From Alphaproteobacteria bacterium (lineage in GTDB: Bacteria > Pseudomonadota > Alphaproteobacteria > UBA8366 > GCA-2717185): 64,000 nucleotides of DNA. Positions 16,094-25,457 of this stretch are shown here, one piece after another; positions within the stretch are counted from its first letter, which is position 1, and each line of letters begins with the position of its first letter. Position numbers and translations under genes: made by a program. The notes under the pieces were generated by a model. It was given only the letters and a program-made list of their open reading frames with translations, was not told the origin of the DNA and made no database searches. Location of the stretch: contig WLWY01000003.1 in assembly GCA_012103325.1 (NCBI GenBank), positions 186,001 to 250,000 of the forward strand. The letters are read 5' to 3'.

Positions 16094-16204
16094 ACGATTA
16101 TTTCGCTTGAGAGGTGCATTGCGCCTTTGGGCATCACCGTCCGCGACGGTTACGATGCGGACGACAGCGAAGAAATCTGTGTGTCTGACTGATGGATGTA
16201 AGCA

Positions 16205-16603
16205 ATGCCATTGAAATTAGCCCTGAAACCAGGCGAAAAAATCGTCATCAACCAAGCGGTCATTGTCAATGGCGGCCAAAAAAGCGAACTGGTTCTCGAA
16301 AATAAAGCCAGCGTATTGCGGGAACGCGACATTATGACGGAGGACCACGCGAACTCGCCAGCGAAGCGAGTCTATTTTGCCGTGCAAATGATCTACCTTT
16401 TCCCGGGAAACACGGCATTCTATCAAGAGAAATTTAACTCATTTACGAGAGATTTTATTAAGGCTGTTCCGAGCGCCTCGCCGATAATTCTAGAAATTGG
16501 CGAAAATGTCATCCGAGGCGATCTCTACAGCGCGTTGAAAAAATGCCGCAAGCTTATGAATTATGAAGATGAGGTACTGAAAAATGTCGCAAACGCAGAG
16601 TAA
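16205..16603 (+). CDS. flbT: Flagellar biosynthesis repressor FlbT
   Basis: The protein has 132 aa. FlbT is a post-transcriptional regulator: in Caulobacter it binds the 5' leader of flagellin mRNA and destabilises it until the hook is complete. Family features visible here are LALKPGEKIVINQAVIVNG near the start, KASVLRERDIMTEDHANSP, and AVQMIYLFPGN. The length is typical. It overlaps flaF by 20 bp, as in many alphaproteobacteria where FlaF and FlbT act as opposing regulators. Its likely RNA target, the structured leader of flagellin 2, lies about 1 kb upstream. Confidence 0.92.
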   Translation: MPLKLALKPGEKIVINQAVIVNGGQKSELVLENKASVLRERDIMTEDHANSPAKRVYFAVQMIYLFPGNTAFYQEKFNSFTRDFIKAVPSASPIILEIGENVIRGDLYSALKKCRKLMNYEDEVLKNVANAE

Positions 16604-17015
16604 TCAGGCGTACCAGTCTTCGCAGAAGCTCGGCGCGGGGGCACGCCAGACGGAAGCGAGGGCGCTCCTTGAAGCCGCACGCAGGCTATCGGTCGTAAAA
16701 TCCGAAGGCAGCGACGACCGTACCGAGTACAGGGCTGCCTTGCGCTTGAATTGGCGCCTGTGGACGATCATTCAGTCGGACATCGCATCGGAAGAAAACG
16801 CGTTGCCATCGGAGATCAAAGCCAATGTCATGAGCTTGAGCATCTTCATCGACAAACATACGGTTGGCGCGCTCGCGGAGCCGGACACCAGCAAACTGGA
16901 CGTTCTGATCGACATCAACCGTAATATCGCAAGTGGGTTGATGGAAACGCCGGAACAGGAAACGCCGCCGCTGCCGCAGACGAGCGAAACCGCGGGCGGA
17001 AACATCGTCGCCTAA
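16584..17015 (+). CDS. flaF: Flagellar biosynthesis regulator FlaF
   Basis: The protein has 143 aa. Family features: ARQTEARALLEAARRLSVVK, then ALRLNWRLWTIIQSDIAS and EIKANVMSLSIFIDKHT. FlaF is needed for flagellin synthesis or secretion in Caulobacter and has been described as a flagellin-specific chaperone-like adaptor working against FlbT. The C-terminal 25 residues are a Pro/Glu/Thr-rich tail. The start overlaps the end of flbT, indicating translational coupling. It converges with the TPR-glycosyltransferase gene 8 bp downstream. Confidence 0.92.
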   Translation: MSQTQSNQAYQSSQKLGAGARQTEARALLEAARRLSVVKSEGSDDRTEYRAALRLNWRLWTIIQSDIASEENALPSEIKANVMSLSIFIDKHTVGALAEPDTSKLDVLIDINRNIASGLMETPEQETPPLPQTSETAGGNIVA

Positions 17016-17022
17016 TTCGAAT

Positions 17023-19020
17023 CTAATACGTTACGTGTCTCGGTAAAGCGTCTAAAAGACGGGTGATCGGTTCGTGCCAGTCGCCGTTTTTCGGCTGCCG
17101 AAAAAGCCGCATTGAAGGATACCAGGGCATGTCCTCCCGCGTCAGGAGGTAACGCCAATCAGCAGCGTAGCCCAAAACGACCCAAACCGGTTTCCCCAGG
17201 GCACCGCATAAATGCGCCGTCGCCGTATCGACGCTGATAACGAGATCTAAGGCGGAAACAATCGCCGCCGTATCGGCAAAATCTTCGATTCCCTGTGATA
17301 GGTCGCAAACACCCAGTTCAGTGAGCTGTTCGCTTTCGCGCGGCGTTGCGTCGACCTGAAGGTTGTGGAACTGCAGACCGGGAAGCCGTAACAGCGGCTC
17401 GAACGCGGATAGTGGACAGGATCGCATATTGTCGTCCTGCCGTCGTGGGTTGCCTTTCCAAATAAGCCCGATATTGGGCTTCTCTGTCGACAGTCTTTTC
17501 CGCCAATCATCGGAACGTGGGGCCGGCGCCTGCAGATAGGGGGAACGGCTTGGGATGGTATCGAGCGTCGTTTCGAAAACTCCGGGGAGACTTAAAAGCG
17601 GGATGTGCCAGTCCGCCGCAGGGAGCGGCGCGCCGCGCGGGACAACCGTATCGGCGCCCTCCAATCTGCCGAGCAGTCGATGAAGCGGTTGTTGGCATTC
17701 GAGTGTCACCTTTCCCGCATTCGCACGCGCTGCGAGCGTCGCGAGATAGCGGCAGAATTGCAGGGTATCGCCGAAACCCTGTTCCGCATGGACCAGCAGC
17801 ATTCCGCCGCAAAGGTCTTCGCCATGCCAGCGAGGCATGTCGAAGGCGCGCTGCGGTTCGCAGCGCAAACGCCATTCGTAGTTCCGCCAGCCGTCTTGGA
17901 AATTTCCCGCAAGCAATTGGGCGATACCGAGACCTTTACGGAGTTCGGGTTCGTCGGGCGCCAACGCCAGCGCTTTCTCGTAGCTGACGATCGCGGCACC
18001 GGGCTCGTTTCGGTTCAGCCAGGCCAGTGCGAGGCTGCCATGGACTCTATAATCGTTTGGATTATCCTCGATCGCGAGCTGATAGTTTTCTATAGCCTCA
18101 TCGAGCAGACCATTCCCACGCAGTAGGTTTGCAAGATTCAGATGCCCTTCTGACCAACCAGGGCGTGTCGCCAATGCTTTGTGAAAACACGCCTGAGCGC
18201 GATCCCGTTGCTCAAGATGCGCGAGAGTAACACCGAGATTGTTCAGGATCTCGGCATCGTTTGGTCGAAGACGATCTGCTTCTTCCAGAACTTTCATCGC
18301 CTCGTCGGCATGCCCTGCATCGAAGAGCGCCAGCCCGAGATTATTGTTCGCATCGGCCGATCCCGGATCGAGCTGCACCGCGCAGCGACCGTGCGCAATC
18401 GCCTGAGCGTACTGGCCAACCTGGCGCAGCGCCGCGGCTAGTCCGTTTTGGCACGCTGCCCAATCGTCCTTTTGCGAAAGCAAGAGTTCATAGTGCGCGA
18501 TTGCCTCTTTCAAACGTTCGGCGCGATGCAGGGCGCGCGCCAGCTCAAATCGAACGTTGTTATCAGCAGGCAGCAGAGCAGTCGCGCGCGTGTACGCTTC
18601 TGCCGCGGTGTAATGTTGACCCGATAGGGTAAGGAGCCGGGCGAGGCTGTAATGCCCTACGCCATCGTTCGGCTCTAGGATCAAGTATTGAGTCCAAGCG
18701 TGTATTGCCCGCTCGTTGCGTCCAGAATGCTCCAGCGCAATAGCGAAGCCGCGGTTGAAGCGCGGATCGGATGGTGCTTGTGACACGATGCGGACGAAGT
18801 AACCGACCGCGGCATCGCTCTCGCCGGTCTGGATGGCGACCTGGCCGAGGATATAAAGAGCATCCGGGTTGTCGGCGTTCTGTTCGATGACTTTGCGGCA
18901 TATCGCTACCGCCGCCGCGTACTCGCCTTTGTTGTAATGTAACGCGGCGCGTTGCAGCACTTCGGAAGGCGAACCGATCAGTATGTCGTTCGGCACATTT
19001 TCCGTCGGCGAATTCGCCAT
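17023..19020 (-). CDS. FlmG-like TPR protein with GT-B glycosyltransferase-like domain
   Basis: The protein has 665 aa from the ATG at 19020 (AGGA site 7 nt upstream); an in-frame ATG at 19041 would add seven residues. About ten tetratricopeptide repeats span residues 20-390 (for example ADANNNLGLALFDAGHADEAM and YRVHGSLALAWLNRNEPGAAI). The C-terminal 280 residues have WHGEDLCGGMLLVHAEQGFGD, LQFCRYLATLA, LLSLPGVFETTL, NIGLIWKGNP and LVISVDTATAHLCGALGKPV. This is the GT9/heptosyltransferase-like fold seen in bacterial TPR proteins such as Caulobacter FlmG, which glycosylates flagellin. Position next to flagellin, flaF and flgL supports that role, which remains inferred. It is a second, different TPR-glycosyltransferase besides the one at 6235. 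Confidence 0.75.
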   Translation of the reverse strand: MANSPTENVPNDILIGSPSEVLQRAALHYNKGEYAAAVAICRKVIEQNADNPDALYILGQVAIQTGESDAAVGYFVRIVSQAPSDPRFNRGFAIALEHSGRNERAIHAWTQYLILEPNDGVGHYSLARLLTLSGQHYTAAEAYTRATALLPADNNVRFELARALHRAERLKEAIAHYELLLSQKDDWAACQNGLAAALRQVGQYAQAIAHGRCAVQLDPGSADANNNLGLALFDAGHADEAMKVLEEADRLRPNDAEILNNLGVTLAHLEQRDRAQACFHKALATRPGWSEGHLNLANLLRGNGLLDEAIENYQLAIEDNPNDYRVHGSLALAWLNRNEPGAAIVSYEKALALAPDEPELRKGLGIAQLLAGNFQDGWRNYEWRLRCEPQRAFDMPRWHGEDLCGGMLLVHAEQGFGDTLQFCRYLATLAARANAGKVTLECQQPLHRLLGRLEGADTVVPRGAPLPAADWHIPLLSLPGVFETTLDTIPSRSPYLQAPAPRSDDWRKRLSTEKPNIGLIWKGNPRRQDDNMRSCPLSAFEPLLRLPGLQFHNLQVDATPRESEQLTELGVCDLSQGIEDFADTAAIVSALDLVISVDTATAHLCGALGKPVWVVLGYAADWRYLLTREDMPWYPSMRLFRQPKNGDWHEPITRLLDALPRHVTY

Positions 19021-19179
19021 ACTGTGATCCTGGACACCCATTTAAACCCGCTTCGTCTGCGCGATATCACGAGTCTGAGGCGGATGTGTCAATTGGCAAT
19101 TCCAAGCTCAGATTTGAAGCTTCAGACAGTTAACAAATCGTTTCGCTGCGATCCCATCTGTTAAATTGTGTTCACTTGA

Positions 19180-20133
19180 TTATAGGAAATTGACAAGCGA
19201 AAGGCGTTGGATACGGGCGATCGCGGTAAACGAAGCCTCAAGAGTAACCTGTTCGGCATTCAGTATGCTAATCGCTTCCGCTGAGTCGACCTGTTCAATT
19301 TTTGCGATGCTTTGTTCAGCGAAGGCGGAAAAGTTCTCGTGCTTGGTTTTCAGATCTCCGATGGCTGCACGCTGCAATTCGGATTGCGCGAAGAGTCCCC
19401 CGATCGTCTTCTCGCCGACCGCTGGTGTATCGAGCGCCTCGGTAAGTAGCGCGACCGCGTCGTCTATTGCGGTCACTTCTGCGGCGGAGGTCGGGGTTGA
19501 GAAGGTTATCTCTGAAATCGCGTCGAACGCCCTGATTACCTTCTCTATAGACGGTTCGTTGGCGCGGATTCCGTAATTGATTTCAAATCCTTCATCGACT
19601 CTTGCACGCTGAATGACGTTGTCCCCACCGTACCAATTGGTGTCCGCCGCGGCGGGAAAGGGAGGAACGACGGGTGGTGTGTACACACCATTGTTCAAAT
19701 CCACAGGGGCCGAACGAATTTCGCCGCCCGAGAACAGGAATCGGTTTTCGTCGCGAACATTTAGCAGATCGACAACCTGATCGAGGAGACCTTGCGCGAG
19801 GGAGGCAAGTCCGATGACATTAGCGGCGTCGCCGTTCTTCGCTCCTAGCAGAGATATTCTAAACTCTCTGCCCAATTCCTCGATACGATCGAGACTGAAA
19901 CCCATGAACTCCAGCCGCCGGTCAGTAGTTTCGATATTTTCGATGAACTGGTCGACCCGCGCAAACTCGCTCTTCACGCTTACCAGCCTGCCGGCGTCGC
20001 GGCCGAGTCCGGCGAAGTCCTGTGATTTGAGACCCGTACCGACCTGTGTTTGGGAGTCGAACAACCGCTGCTGAGTATTGAGGGCGGTGAAGAGAGAAAA
20101 TCGATTTTGCGCGAGCGTTGCGACACGGGTCAT
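19180..20133 (-). CDS. flgL: Flagellar hook-filament junction protein FlgL
   Basis: The protein has 317 aa, a flagellin-like protein that forms the second hook-filament junction ring. The N-terminus is RVATLAQNRFSLFTALNTQQ and includes QTQVGTGLKSQDFAGLGRDA. The C-terminus is a flagellin-type helix ending LEASFTAIARIQRLSLVNFL. ENRFLFSGGEIRSAPVDL is the typical FlgL central motif. It is the last gene of the flgI-flgJ-flgN-flgK-flgL operon, 11 bp after flgK. Spacing to the next minus-strand gene is about 160 bp. Confidence 0.93.
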   Translation of the reverse strand: MTRVATLAQNRFSLFTALNTQQRLFDSQTQVGTGLKSQDFAGLGRDAGRLVSVKSEFARVDQFIENIETTDRRLEFMGFSLDRIEELGREFRISLLGAKNGDAANVIGLASLAQGLLDQVVDLLNVRDENRFLFSGGEIRSAPVDLNNGVYTPPVVPPFPAAADTNWYGGDNVIQRARVDEGFEINYGIRANEPSIEKVIRAFDAISEITFSTPTSAAEVTAIDDAVALLTEALDTPAVGEKTIGGLFAQSELQRAAIGDLKTKHENFSAFAEQSIAKIEQVDSAEAISILNAEQVTLEASFTAIARIQRLSLVNFL

Positions 20134-20144
20134 GATGCCACCTC

Positions 20145-22259
20145 CTAGCGGACTGAATTGAGAAGGTCGTCGAGCATTTGAGAAACCGCTGACAGGACCC
20201 GGGACGACGCGGCGAAGGCATTCTCTAGTACGATGAGCCCTGCCAGTTCCTCGTCTATGTTCACACCGGAATCGCTTTGTTGGCGAAAGACGATCGTTTC
20301 GAGGAAGGCTTCGTTGAACTCGAGCTCAGTGCGTGCGTCGCCCGCAAGAGATGCTTGCAGGTCAACGATTTGTCCGGCGTAGCGGATGACCGTCGTTGTC
20401 ACTGTGCTGAGGCCGCCGGAACCAACGATCGAAATATCGGTACCGAAAACGCCAGCCATTGAATTTGCAATATTGCCGTCGCCGACGGAAACACCCGTTG
20501 CGCCCACCGCGGCGGTCAAATTGAGCTGCCCGCGCGCGACCAGATCGGAATTATCCGCGACTGCTGAAACAACCGTGACGGCGCCCGCGAAGCTGGTTTC
20601 GTCTACCGTCATATTAGTGGTTGAAAGCAATGTACTCGAGTCCGTAATCGAAAAGTTGTCGGTGATTGTAAGGCGGCGGCCTCCTGAATCGTCGCTCACG
20701 GTGGCAGTTATATTCTGCGCCGTGAGCCCCGCCGTCCCGTTGATCGATGCTGCAATTGCTTCCAGGCTGTCACCAACAGCGTAATTCACCGTCACACCGG
20801 CCGTTCCATCGAACCGAAAGGTAAGAGTTCCCGCGAGCCCCAGTGCGGTCGTGCTGCTCGCCTGTCGGGCGGTAGCAAAGCTGTTGTAGTCGCTACCACG
20901 CACATTAGCCTGAAAGAAATCGTTCAATCCGAAATAATGGGAGAGCCCGCGTGTTTCGCCACCGACAACCGTTACCGCACCCGTGTTTTCACCGATTGAG
21001 ATGCCCTGGCCGACGGTTTGCGCTTGCAGCACAAGATTACCCGTCGCATTGATCGACGCGGGAGTCCCGGTTAAGCCCGCGTTGATCGCATTAACGACAT
21101 CATTTACCGTTGCGGTGGCGCCGAGGCCCGCGAGATTGATGTCGACGAATTCGACGACGGCGCCGGATGTCTGATTTAGCACTGCAACTCGGACACTGCC
21201 TGTTCCGGAGAACGCATCGGTTGCTGCGATCGTCTGGGTACCGGTCAGCGTGGCCGGTGGCGGAAACGCGGTCCCTTGATTGTGAAAGGTATTTATCTGC
21301 GTCTTCAGCACCGCGGTTAGACGGTCGATTTCTTTTTGAAGGTTGGGAAGCAGTGTATCGCGGGCGTCAATCAGTCCCTTGAGTTCGCCGTCTCTAATAC
21401 TCGTCGTAATATCGTTCGTGCCGTTTACAAGATCCGGCGTCCCGGCGAATATCCCCGCGATCGGACCAGGATAGTTCGCATCTCCTGGCTGCACATAGGC
21501 GATACTGGCGTCCGTTTGCGCTGCTGCCGTGTGGGATACCGTTAGCGCCGACCCTTCACTAAGCAAGGTCTGTCCACTGCTCGTAAATATACTTATTTTC
21601 CCGCTGCCCGATTCGAACGTGCGTATATCCACAAGTTCATTGACTCTCGCGAGGGCCAGATCTCGTTGGTCGCGCAGTTCTCCGGTGGGCTGCCCACGTG
21701 CTTGGGCTTCCGCAATTCTTGCGTTCAGAGTGGAGATGAACTGCAATTGATTAGTAATTTCCGCTGTTGCGGATGAGATTGACTGGTCCGCCTCTGCGCG
21801 TAGGGTCTGTAAGGAATCGGAGAGTTGGTTCAGCTGCACCGTAAGCTTTCGTGCATTATTGACGACTTCGAAACGGGCGGATTCAGATTCCGGCGTAAGG
21901 GCCAGTGTCTCGAAATCATTGTTAAGGGTCGTGAGTCCGGACGCGATGGTATCGTCGCTGCTGGGTGTGCCGAAAATTCCTTGAATTTGAGACAGAAACC
22001 GTTCACGTGCGCTTAGTGCGGCGACTGAGCCTTGTTGCTCCTGTACCTGACGTAGCAGAAATTCATCGACGGAACGGCTGATGTCGGCAATGTTAACGCC
22101 TGCGCCGGTGAGGTCGAGACGCCGCGCTTCGAATTCTGCAGATTTGCGGGTGAAACCAACGGTATTGACGTTCGCGATGTTGTTCGATGTGACCTGCAGC
22201 GCCGATTGATTGGCCTGAATGCCGCTGAGTGCCGTTTTAAGCGCGAGCGTAAGTGACAT
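20145..22259 (-). CDS. flgK: Flagellar hook-associated protein FlgK
   Basis: The protein has 704 aa. The N-terminus has the rod/hook signature ALKTALSGIQANQSALQVTS followed by NNIANVNTVGFTRKSAEFEA. The C-terminus ends with FAASSRVLSAVSQMLDDLLNSV, matching the FlgK/FlgE C-terminal helix. The long centre (about 330-600) is rich in Gly, Thr and Asn, with repeated beta-rich modules that explain the length above the enteric 547. FlgK forms the first junction layer between hook and filament. It lies 24 bp after the FlgN-like chaperone gene, its expected export partner. Confidence 0.94.
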   Translation of the reverse strand: MSLTLALKTALSGIQANQSALQVTSNNIANVNTVGFTRKSAEFEARRLDLTGAGVNIADISRSVDEFLLRQVQEQQGSVAALSARERFLSQIQGIFGTPSSDDTIASGLTTLNNDFETLALTPESESARFEVVNNARKLTVQLNQLSDSLQTLRAEADQSISSATAEITNQLQFISTLNARIAEAQARGQPTGELRDQRDLALARVNELVDIRTFESGSGKISIFTSSGQTLLSEGSALTVSHTAAAQTDASIAYVQPGDANYPGPIAGIFAGTPDLVNGTNDITTSIRDGELKGLIDARDTLLPNLQKEIDRLTAVLKTQINTFHNQGTAFPPPATLTGTQTIAATDAFSGTGSVRVAVLNQTSGAVVEFVDINLAGLGATATVNDVVNAINAGLTGTPASINATGNLVLQAQTVGQGISIGENTGAVTVVGGETRGLSHYFGLNDFFQANVRGSDYNSFATARQASSTTALGLAGTLTFRFDGTAGVTVNYAVGDSLEAIAASINGTAGLTAQNITATVSDDSGGRRLTITDNFSITDSSTLLSTTNMTVDETSFAGAVTVVSAVADNSDLVARGQLNLTAAVGATGVSVGDGNIANSMAGVFGTDISIVGSGGLSTVTTTVIRYAGQIVDLQASLAGDARTELEFNEAFLETIVFRQQSDSGVNIDEELAGLIVLENAFAASSRVLSAVSQMLDDLLNSVR

Positions 22260-22283
22260 GGCGGAAGCTTTCGTAACCGGGCG

Positions 22284-22727
22284 TCAGAGGCTGCGGTTCA
22301 GCGTTGCGGGCAATGGCGGCGGCGCGGTGCGCGGCGCAGTATCCGCTGCGGCCCCTGTTTTCGTATAACCCGAAGCGGAAGGCGCGCTCTTGATCACCGC
22401 ATCTGCGATGACCTGAACCAGACGCGTATTCATCTCCAATGCGGCCTGAACCGCGAGTTTGTTCTCCGATGCGCTGACCTCAAATTGGGTTGCGGCTGTT
22501 TTCAGTGCATCCCGTAAATCCGGTTCGATCATATTAAACATGCCGGGATCCGATGCGACGTCGCGCATGTGCGTTTCGTAGGCACTGGATAGTGCTTCTT
22601 TCTGAACCTGCAGTGGTTCGATATCCGCGACCTTACCGTCTCTGAGAATTTCGATTTCGCTCGCCATGACCTGAACCAGCGAGTGAGAAAGATCGATCAG
22701 TTCATATGCCCTCGCGCTGGGATTCAT
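22284..22727 (-). CDS. FlgN-like flagellar export chaperone
   Basis: The protein has 147 aa and is almost entirely helical up to residue about 115 (AYELIDLSHSLVQVMASEIE, then LQVQKEALSSAYETHM and LAVQAALEMNTRLVQVIADA), with a Pro/Ala-rich tail. This matches FlgN, the chaperone that keeps FlgK and FlgL soluble and delivers them to the export gate. Primary sequence conservation in this family is low, so the call depends on helical pattern, size and position between flgJ and flgK. It overlaps flgJ by 4 bp. Confidence 0.7.
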   Translation of the reverse strand: MNPSARAYELIDLSHSLVQVMASEIEILRDGKVADIEPLQVQKEALSSAYETHMRDVASDPGMFNMIEPDLRDALKTAATQFEVSASENKLAVQAALEMNTRLVQVIADAVIKSAPSASGYTKTGAAADTAPRTAPPPLPATLNRSL

Positions 22728-23047
22728 TGCGTCTGCTCCTGTTCCTGGATTTGGAGGATGGATTTGTAGACGGTATCGGCGATGCCAAAGCCACCGTTCG
22801 CTGCGAGCGATTTCCCGTATTCCTGCATCATCATCGAGCGATAGACGGTCTCGCCCTGGCCGCCTCCGAAAATGCCGTCGGTACGGATTCCGGTGAACAT
22901 GTGTTCGAGGAACTGCCCAAGGAAAAACGATTCGAAAGATTCCGCGGCAACTCGCGCCTTGGCCGGATCGGAGGTGCCAAGAGGTGCGGGCTGCCGTGCA
23001 GCAGTCAATTGCTGTTGGGAAAGTCCGATGGAATCGGTGGGATTCAT
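22724..23047 (-). CDS. flgJ: Rod-binding protein FlgJ, single-domain form
   Basis: The protein has 107 aa and contains only the rod-binding domain: AAESFESFFLGQFLEHMFTG, GGGQGETVYRSMMMQEYGKS and NGGFGIADTVYKSIL. The C-terminal muramidase domain of enteric FlgJ is absent, which is usual in alphaproteobacteria, where a separate lytic enzyme opens the wall. The protein caps the growing rod. Its ATG shares the A of the flgI stop (TAATG), so the two are translationally coupled. Confidence 0.88.
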   Translation of the reverse strand: MNPTDSIGLSQQQLTAARQPAPLGTSDPAKARVAAESFESFFLGQFLEHMFTGIRTDGIFGGGQGETVYRSMMMQEYGKSLAANGGFGIADTVYKSILQIQEQEQTQ

Positions 23048-24204
23048 TACAAGACCTCTATGTCGGCATTCAGGGCGCCAGCAGCTTTGATGGCTTGCAG
23101 GATGGTGATCATGTCGCGGGGACCGATCCCCAAAGCATTCAAGCCGTTGACGAGATCTTGAAGACTGACGCCCTTTTGCAGGACGGTGAGCTTGCGGTCG
23201 CCGTTTTCATCGATCTCGATTTCGGTTCGCGGCACGGTTTGTGTCGTCCCCGTATTCGAAAACGGCAGGGGCTGCGACACTTGCGCGGTTTCGGTGACAC
23301 GGATTGTCAGATTGCCTTGAGCGATTGCCACGGTGTTGATGCGCACATTCGAGCCCATCACGATTGTACCGGATTGCTCGTCGATGATAACTTTCGCGAT
23401 CTGGTCCGGCTCGACACGCAGCTGCTCGATATCGGTAATGAGCTCGACGATCTCGCCTTTGTAGTTGGCGGGCGTTTTCATAAGAACCGTGGTCGGATCC
23501 GTGGCTTTCGCGGTCGGCAGTCCAACGAAGGCATTAATCGCCCGCGCAATGCGCCGCGCCGTCGTGAAGTCGGGATTGCGTAGGGACAGTTTGATTTGCT
23601 TCAAATTCGCGAGCCTAAAGGGCATCTCGCGTTCAATGATACCGCCGTTCGCGATGCGGCCGCTGGTCGGTACGCCCTTGACGACACTTTCCGCGGCGCC
23701 CGCGACTGCAAAACCGCCGACCGCGATGGTGCCCTGGCTGACGGCGTAGATTTCCCCGTCCGCGCCAACCAGCGGCGTGACCAGGAGTGTGCCGCCGAGG
23801 AGATTGGTTGCATCCCCGAGGGCGGAAACCGTCACGTCGATTCGGGAGCCTTGGTTCGCGAAGGGGGGCAAATTTGCCGTTACCATGACGGCAGCGACGT
23901 TTTTTGTGTTGAGGCCGGCTTCACGGGCGTTAACGCCGAGCCGTTCGAGCATGCCGATCAGGCTTTCGCGCGTAAACGGTGCATTCGCCAGCCCATCGCC
24001 CGTGCCGTTAAGGCCGACGACCAGGCCATAACCGACGAGCATGTTTGCACGCACGCCCTCGAAGGAGACGATATCCTTGATCCGAGACTGTGCCGATACG
24101 GGAACAGGCAGGAGGGCAAGAAGTAGCGCCGATAAAATCGGAATCCGAAACCACCGAAATGTCCGATTTTGTGACGTGCCTGGTTTTTTGATGCTTCCGT
24201 GCAT
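23047..24204 (-). CDS. flgI: Flagellar P-ring protein FlgI
   Basis: The protein has 385 aa. A signal peptide is visible (WFRIPILSALLLALLPVPVS, cleavage after VSA). The mature part begins SRIKDIVSFEGVRANMLVGY, the P-ring signature, with GLVVGLNGTGDGL next. The C-terminus ends DMITILQAIKAAGALNADIE. FlgI is exported by Sec to the periplasm and forms the ring in the peptidoglycan layer around the rod. It is the first gene of a five-gene minus-strand operon with a sigma-54-type promoter at 24250. fliX, on the opposite strand, shares the upstream region. Confidence 0.96.
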   Translation of the reverse strand: MHGSIKKPGTSQNRTFRWFRIPILSALLLALLPVPVSAQSRIKDIVSFEGVRANMLVGYGLVVGLNGTGDGLANAPFTRESLIGMLERLGVNAREAGLNTKNVAAVMVTANLPPFANQGSRIDVTVSALGDATNLLGGTLLVTPLVGADGEIYAVSQGTIAVGGFAVAGAAESVVKGVPTSGRIANGGIIEREMPFRLANLKQIKLSLRNPDFTTARRIARAINAFVGLPTAKATDPTTVLMKTPANYKGEIVELITDIEQLRVEPDQIAKVIIDEQSGTIVMGSNVRINTVAIAQGNLTIRVTETAQVSQPLPFSNTGTTQTVPRTEIEIDENGDRKLTVLQKGVSLQDLVNGLNALGIGPRDMITILQAIKAAGALNADIEVL

Positions 24205-24249
24205 TCGTGCCGCAACTCGGGTTGTTTCGCTCGCGCGTTAAACCCAAGT

Positions 24250-24265
24250 TGCGAATACCGTGCCA
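24250..24265 (-). promoter_or_regulatory. Sigma-54-type promoter of the flgI operon
   Basis: On the minus strand the sequence is TGGCACGGTATTCGCA: perfect -24 half, TCGCA in place of TTGCA, correct spacing. It lies about 46 bp before the flgI start. A palindrome TGTGT-N-ACACA at 24276-24286 sits just upstream. Confidence 0.62.
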
Positions 24266-24461
24266 CAGAACCTAATGTGTAACACACTGTGAAAATTATA
24301 TATTTTTTTGTTTCTGGGACGCAGTCCGAGCCGGGTTGATGCTTGGCGGCAAGCGGTGCCGGGACAGTCGGCAAAGTTTTCCACACGCCCTCGCTTTGCG
24401 AATTACCGTGTCGTTGGGGAACTGTGTTCCGTTCTCCACCGATAACGGTTAAGTTACGGAC

Positions 24462-24911
24462 ATGAAAATTAATTCATCGGGTGGCATTCGGTCCTCCTCA
24501 CCGAAATCCAAAAGCAAGGCCAATAAGGTCGGTGGCGATGGCAGTTTCGCCAATCATCTTGGCGCATCGGCGGATTCGTCATCATCAGTATCGCCGGCGG
24601 CGCCGACACAATCCGTGGATGCGGTGCTTGCGATCCAGGGCGTTGGTGACGCGACCTCCAGTCCGGCGAATACGAGCGCGCGGCAGTGGGGTTTCGATAC
24701 GCTGGACCAACTGGAGCAAATACGGGTGGATTTGCTCCTCGGTGCGATTCCGAAGGACAGGTTGATCAATCTCGCGCAAATGGTGTCTGAGCGGCGGCAA
24801 CATGCCGAAGATCCGAGGTTGAACGACCTTCTTGATGACATAGAATTGCGTGTGCGTGTGCGTGTCGAGATCGCGAAATACGAGCCGCGAAGTAACCGCG
24901 CTGGCCGCTAA
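24462..24911 (+). CDS. fliX: Flagellar assembly regulator FliX
   Basis: The protein has 149 aa. The first 55 residues are a Ser/Lys-rich flexible region. The conserved part has AVLAIQGVGD, then TLDQLEQIRVDLLLGAIPKD and DPRLNDLLDDIELRVRVRVE, which match the FliX C-terminal domain. In Caulobacter, FliX couples completion of the early flagellar structure to activity of the sigma-54 activator FlbD. It is divergent from flgI, as in other alphaproteobacteria. No sigma-54 match precedes it, and flbD is not in the window. Confidence 0.85.
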   Translation: MKINSSGGIRSSSPKSKSKANKVGGDGSFANHLGASADSSSSVSPAAPTQSVDAVLAIQGVGDATSSPANTSARQWGFDTLDQLEQIRVDLLLGAIPKDRLINLAQMVSERRQHAEDPRLNDLLDDIELRVRVRVEIAKYEPRSNRAGR

Positions 24912-25010
24912 TTTTACACCAAGAATACCGATATTTCCGGGACTTGCTCGCTTCGGCGTGCGCGATTATATATGGCGCGCTTTCGGATCAACTTTCTTTG
25001 TGGAGTGCGT

Positions 25011-25427
25011 ATGTCGCCTTTACTTCCGCCCGACTACCGGCCTTCGGAAGACGAGGAATTTATGAATCCCATGCAACGGGAGTATTTCCGGCAGCGGCTG
25101 ATGCATTGGCGTTCTCAACTTTTGCGTGCCACCGGTGAGACGCTGGTGAGTCTGCAGGAAGAAAGCCTTGCGGAGCCGGATATGGCCGACCGGGCGACGC
25201 TTGAGACTGACCGGTCCCTGGAATTGCGGACACGGGACCGCCAGCGAAAATTGATCAGTAAAATCGATTCCGCGCTGCGGCGGATCGACGAAGGGACCTA
25301 CGGATTTTGCGAAGAAACCGATAATCCGATTTCCTTGCGCCGTCTCGAGGCAAGACCGATTGCAACGCTTAGCATCGAAGCGCAGGAACAGCACGAGCGC
25401 ATGGAACGCACGCATCGCGACGACTGA
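25011..25427 (+). CDS. dksA: DksA/TraR-family RNA polymerase-binding regulator
   Basis: The protein has 138 aa. The ATG at 25011 was chosen because it has a GGAG site and starts MSPLLPPDYRPSEDEEFMNP, the family N-terminus; an upstream ATG adds an atypical extension. The coiled coil includes YFRQRLMHWRSQLLRATGET, with acidic tip residues in LAEPDMADRATLETD. The zinc-finger region reads GTYGFCEETDNPISLRRLEA then RPIATLSIEAQEQHE. Only one of the four zinc cysteines is kept, as in many alphaproteobacterial DksA proteins. DksA acts with ppGpp in the RNA polymerase secondary channel. It converges with flgH. Confidence 0.88.
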   Translation: MSPLLPPDYRPSEDEEFMNPMQREYFRQRLMHWRSQLLRATGETLVSLQEESLAEPDMADRATLETDRSLELRTRDRQRKLISKIDSALRRIDEGTYGFCEETDNPISLRRLEARPIATLSIEAQEQHERMERTHRDD

Positions 25428-25457
25428 CCCCAGCCGTTCCGCGCGCTTAACCGTTCA

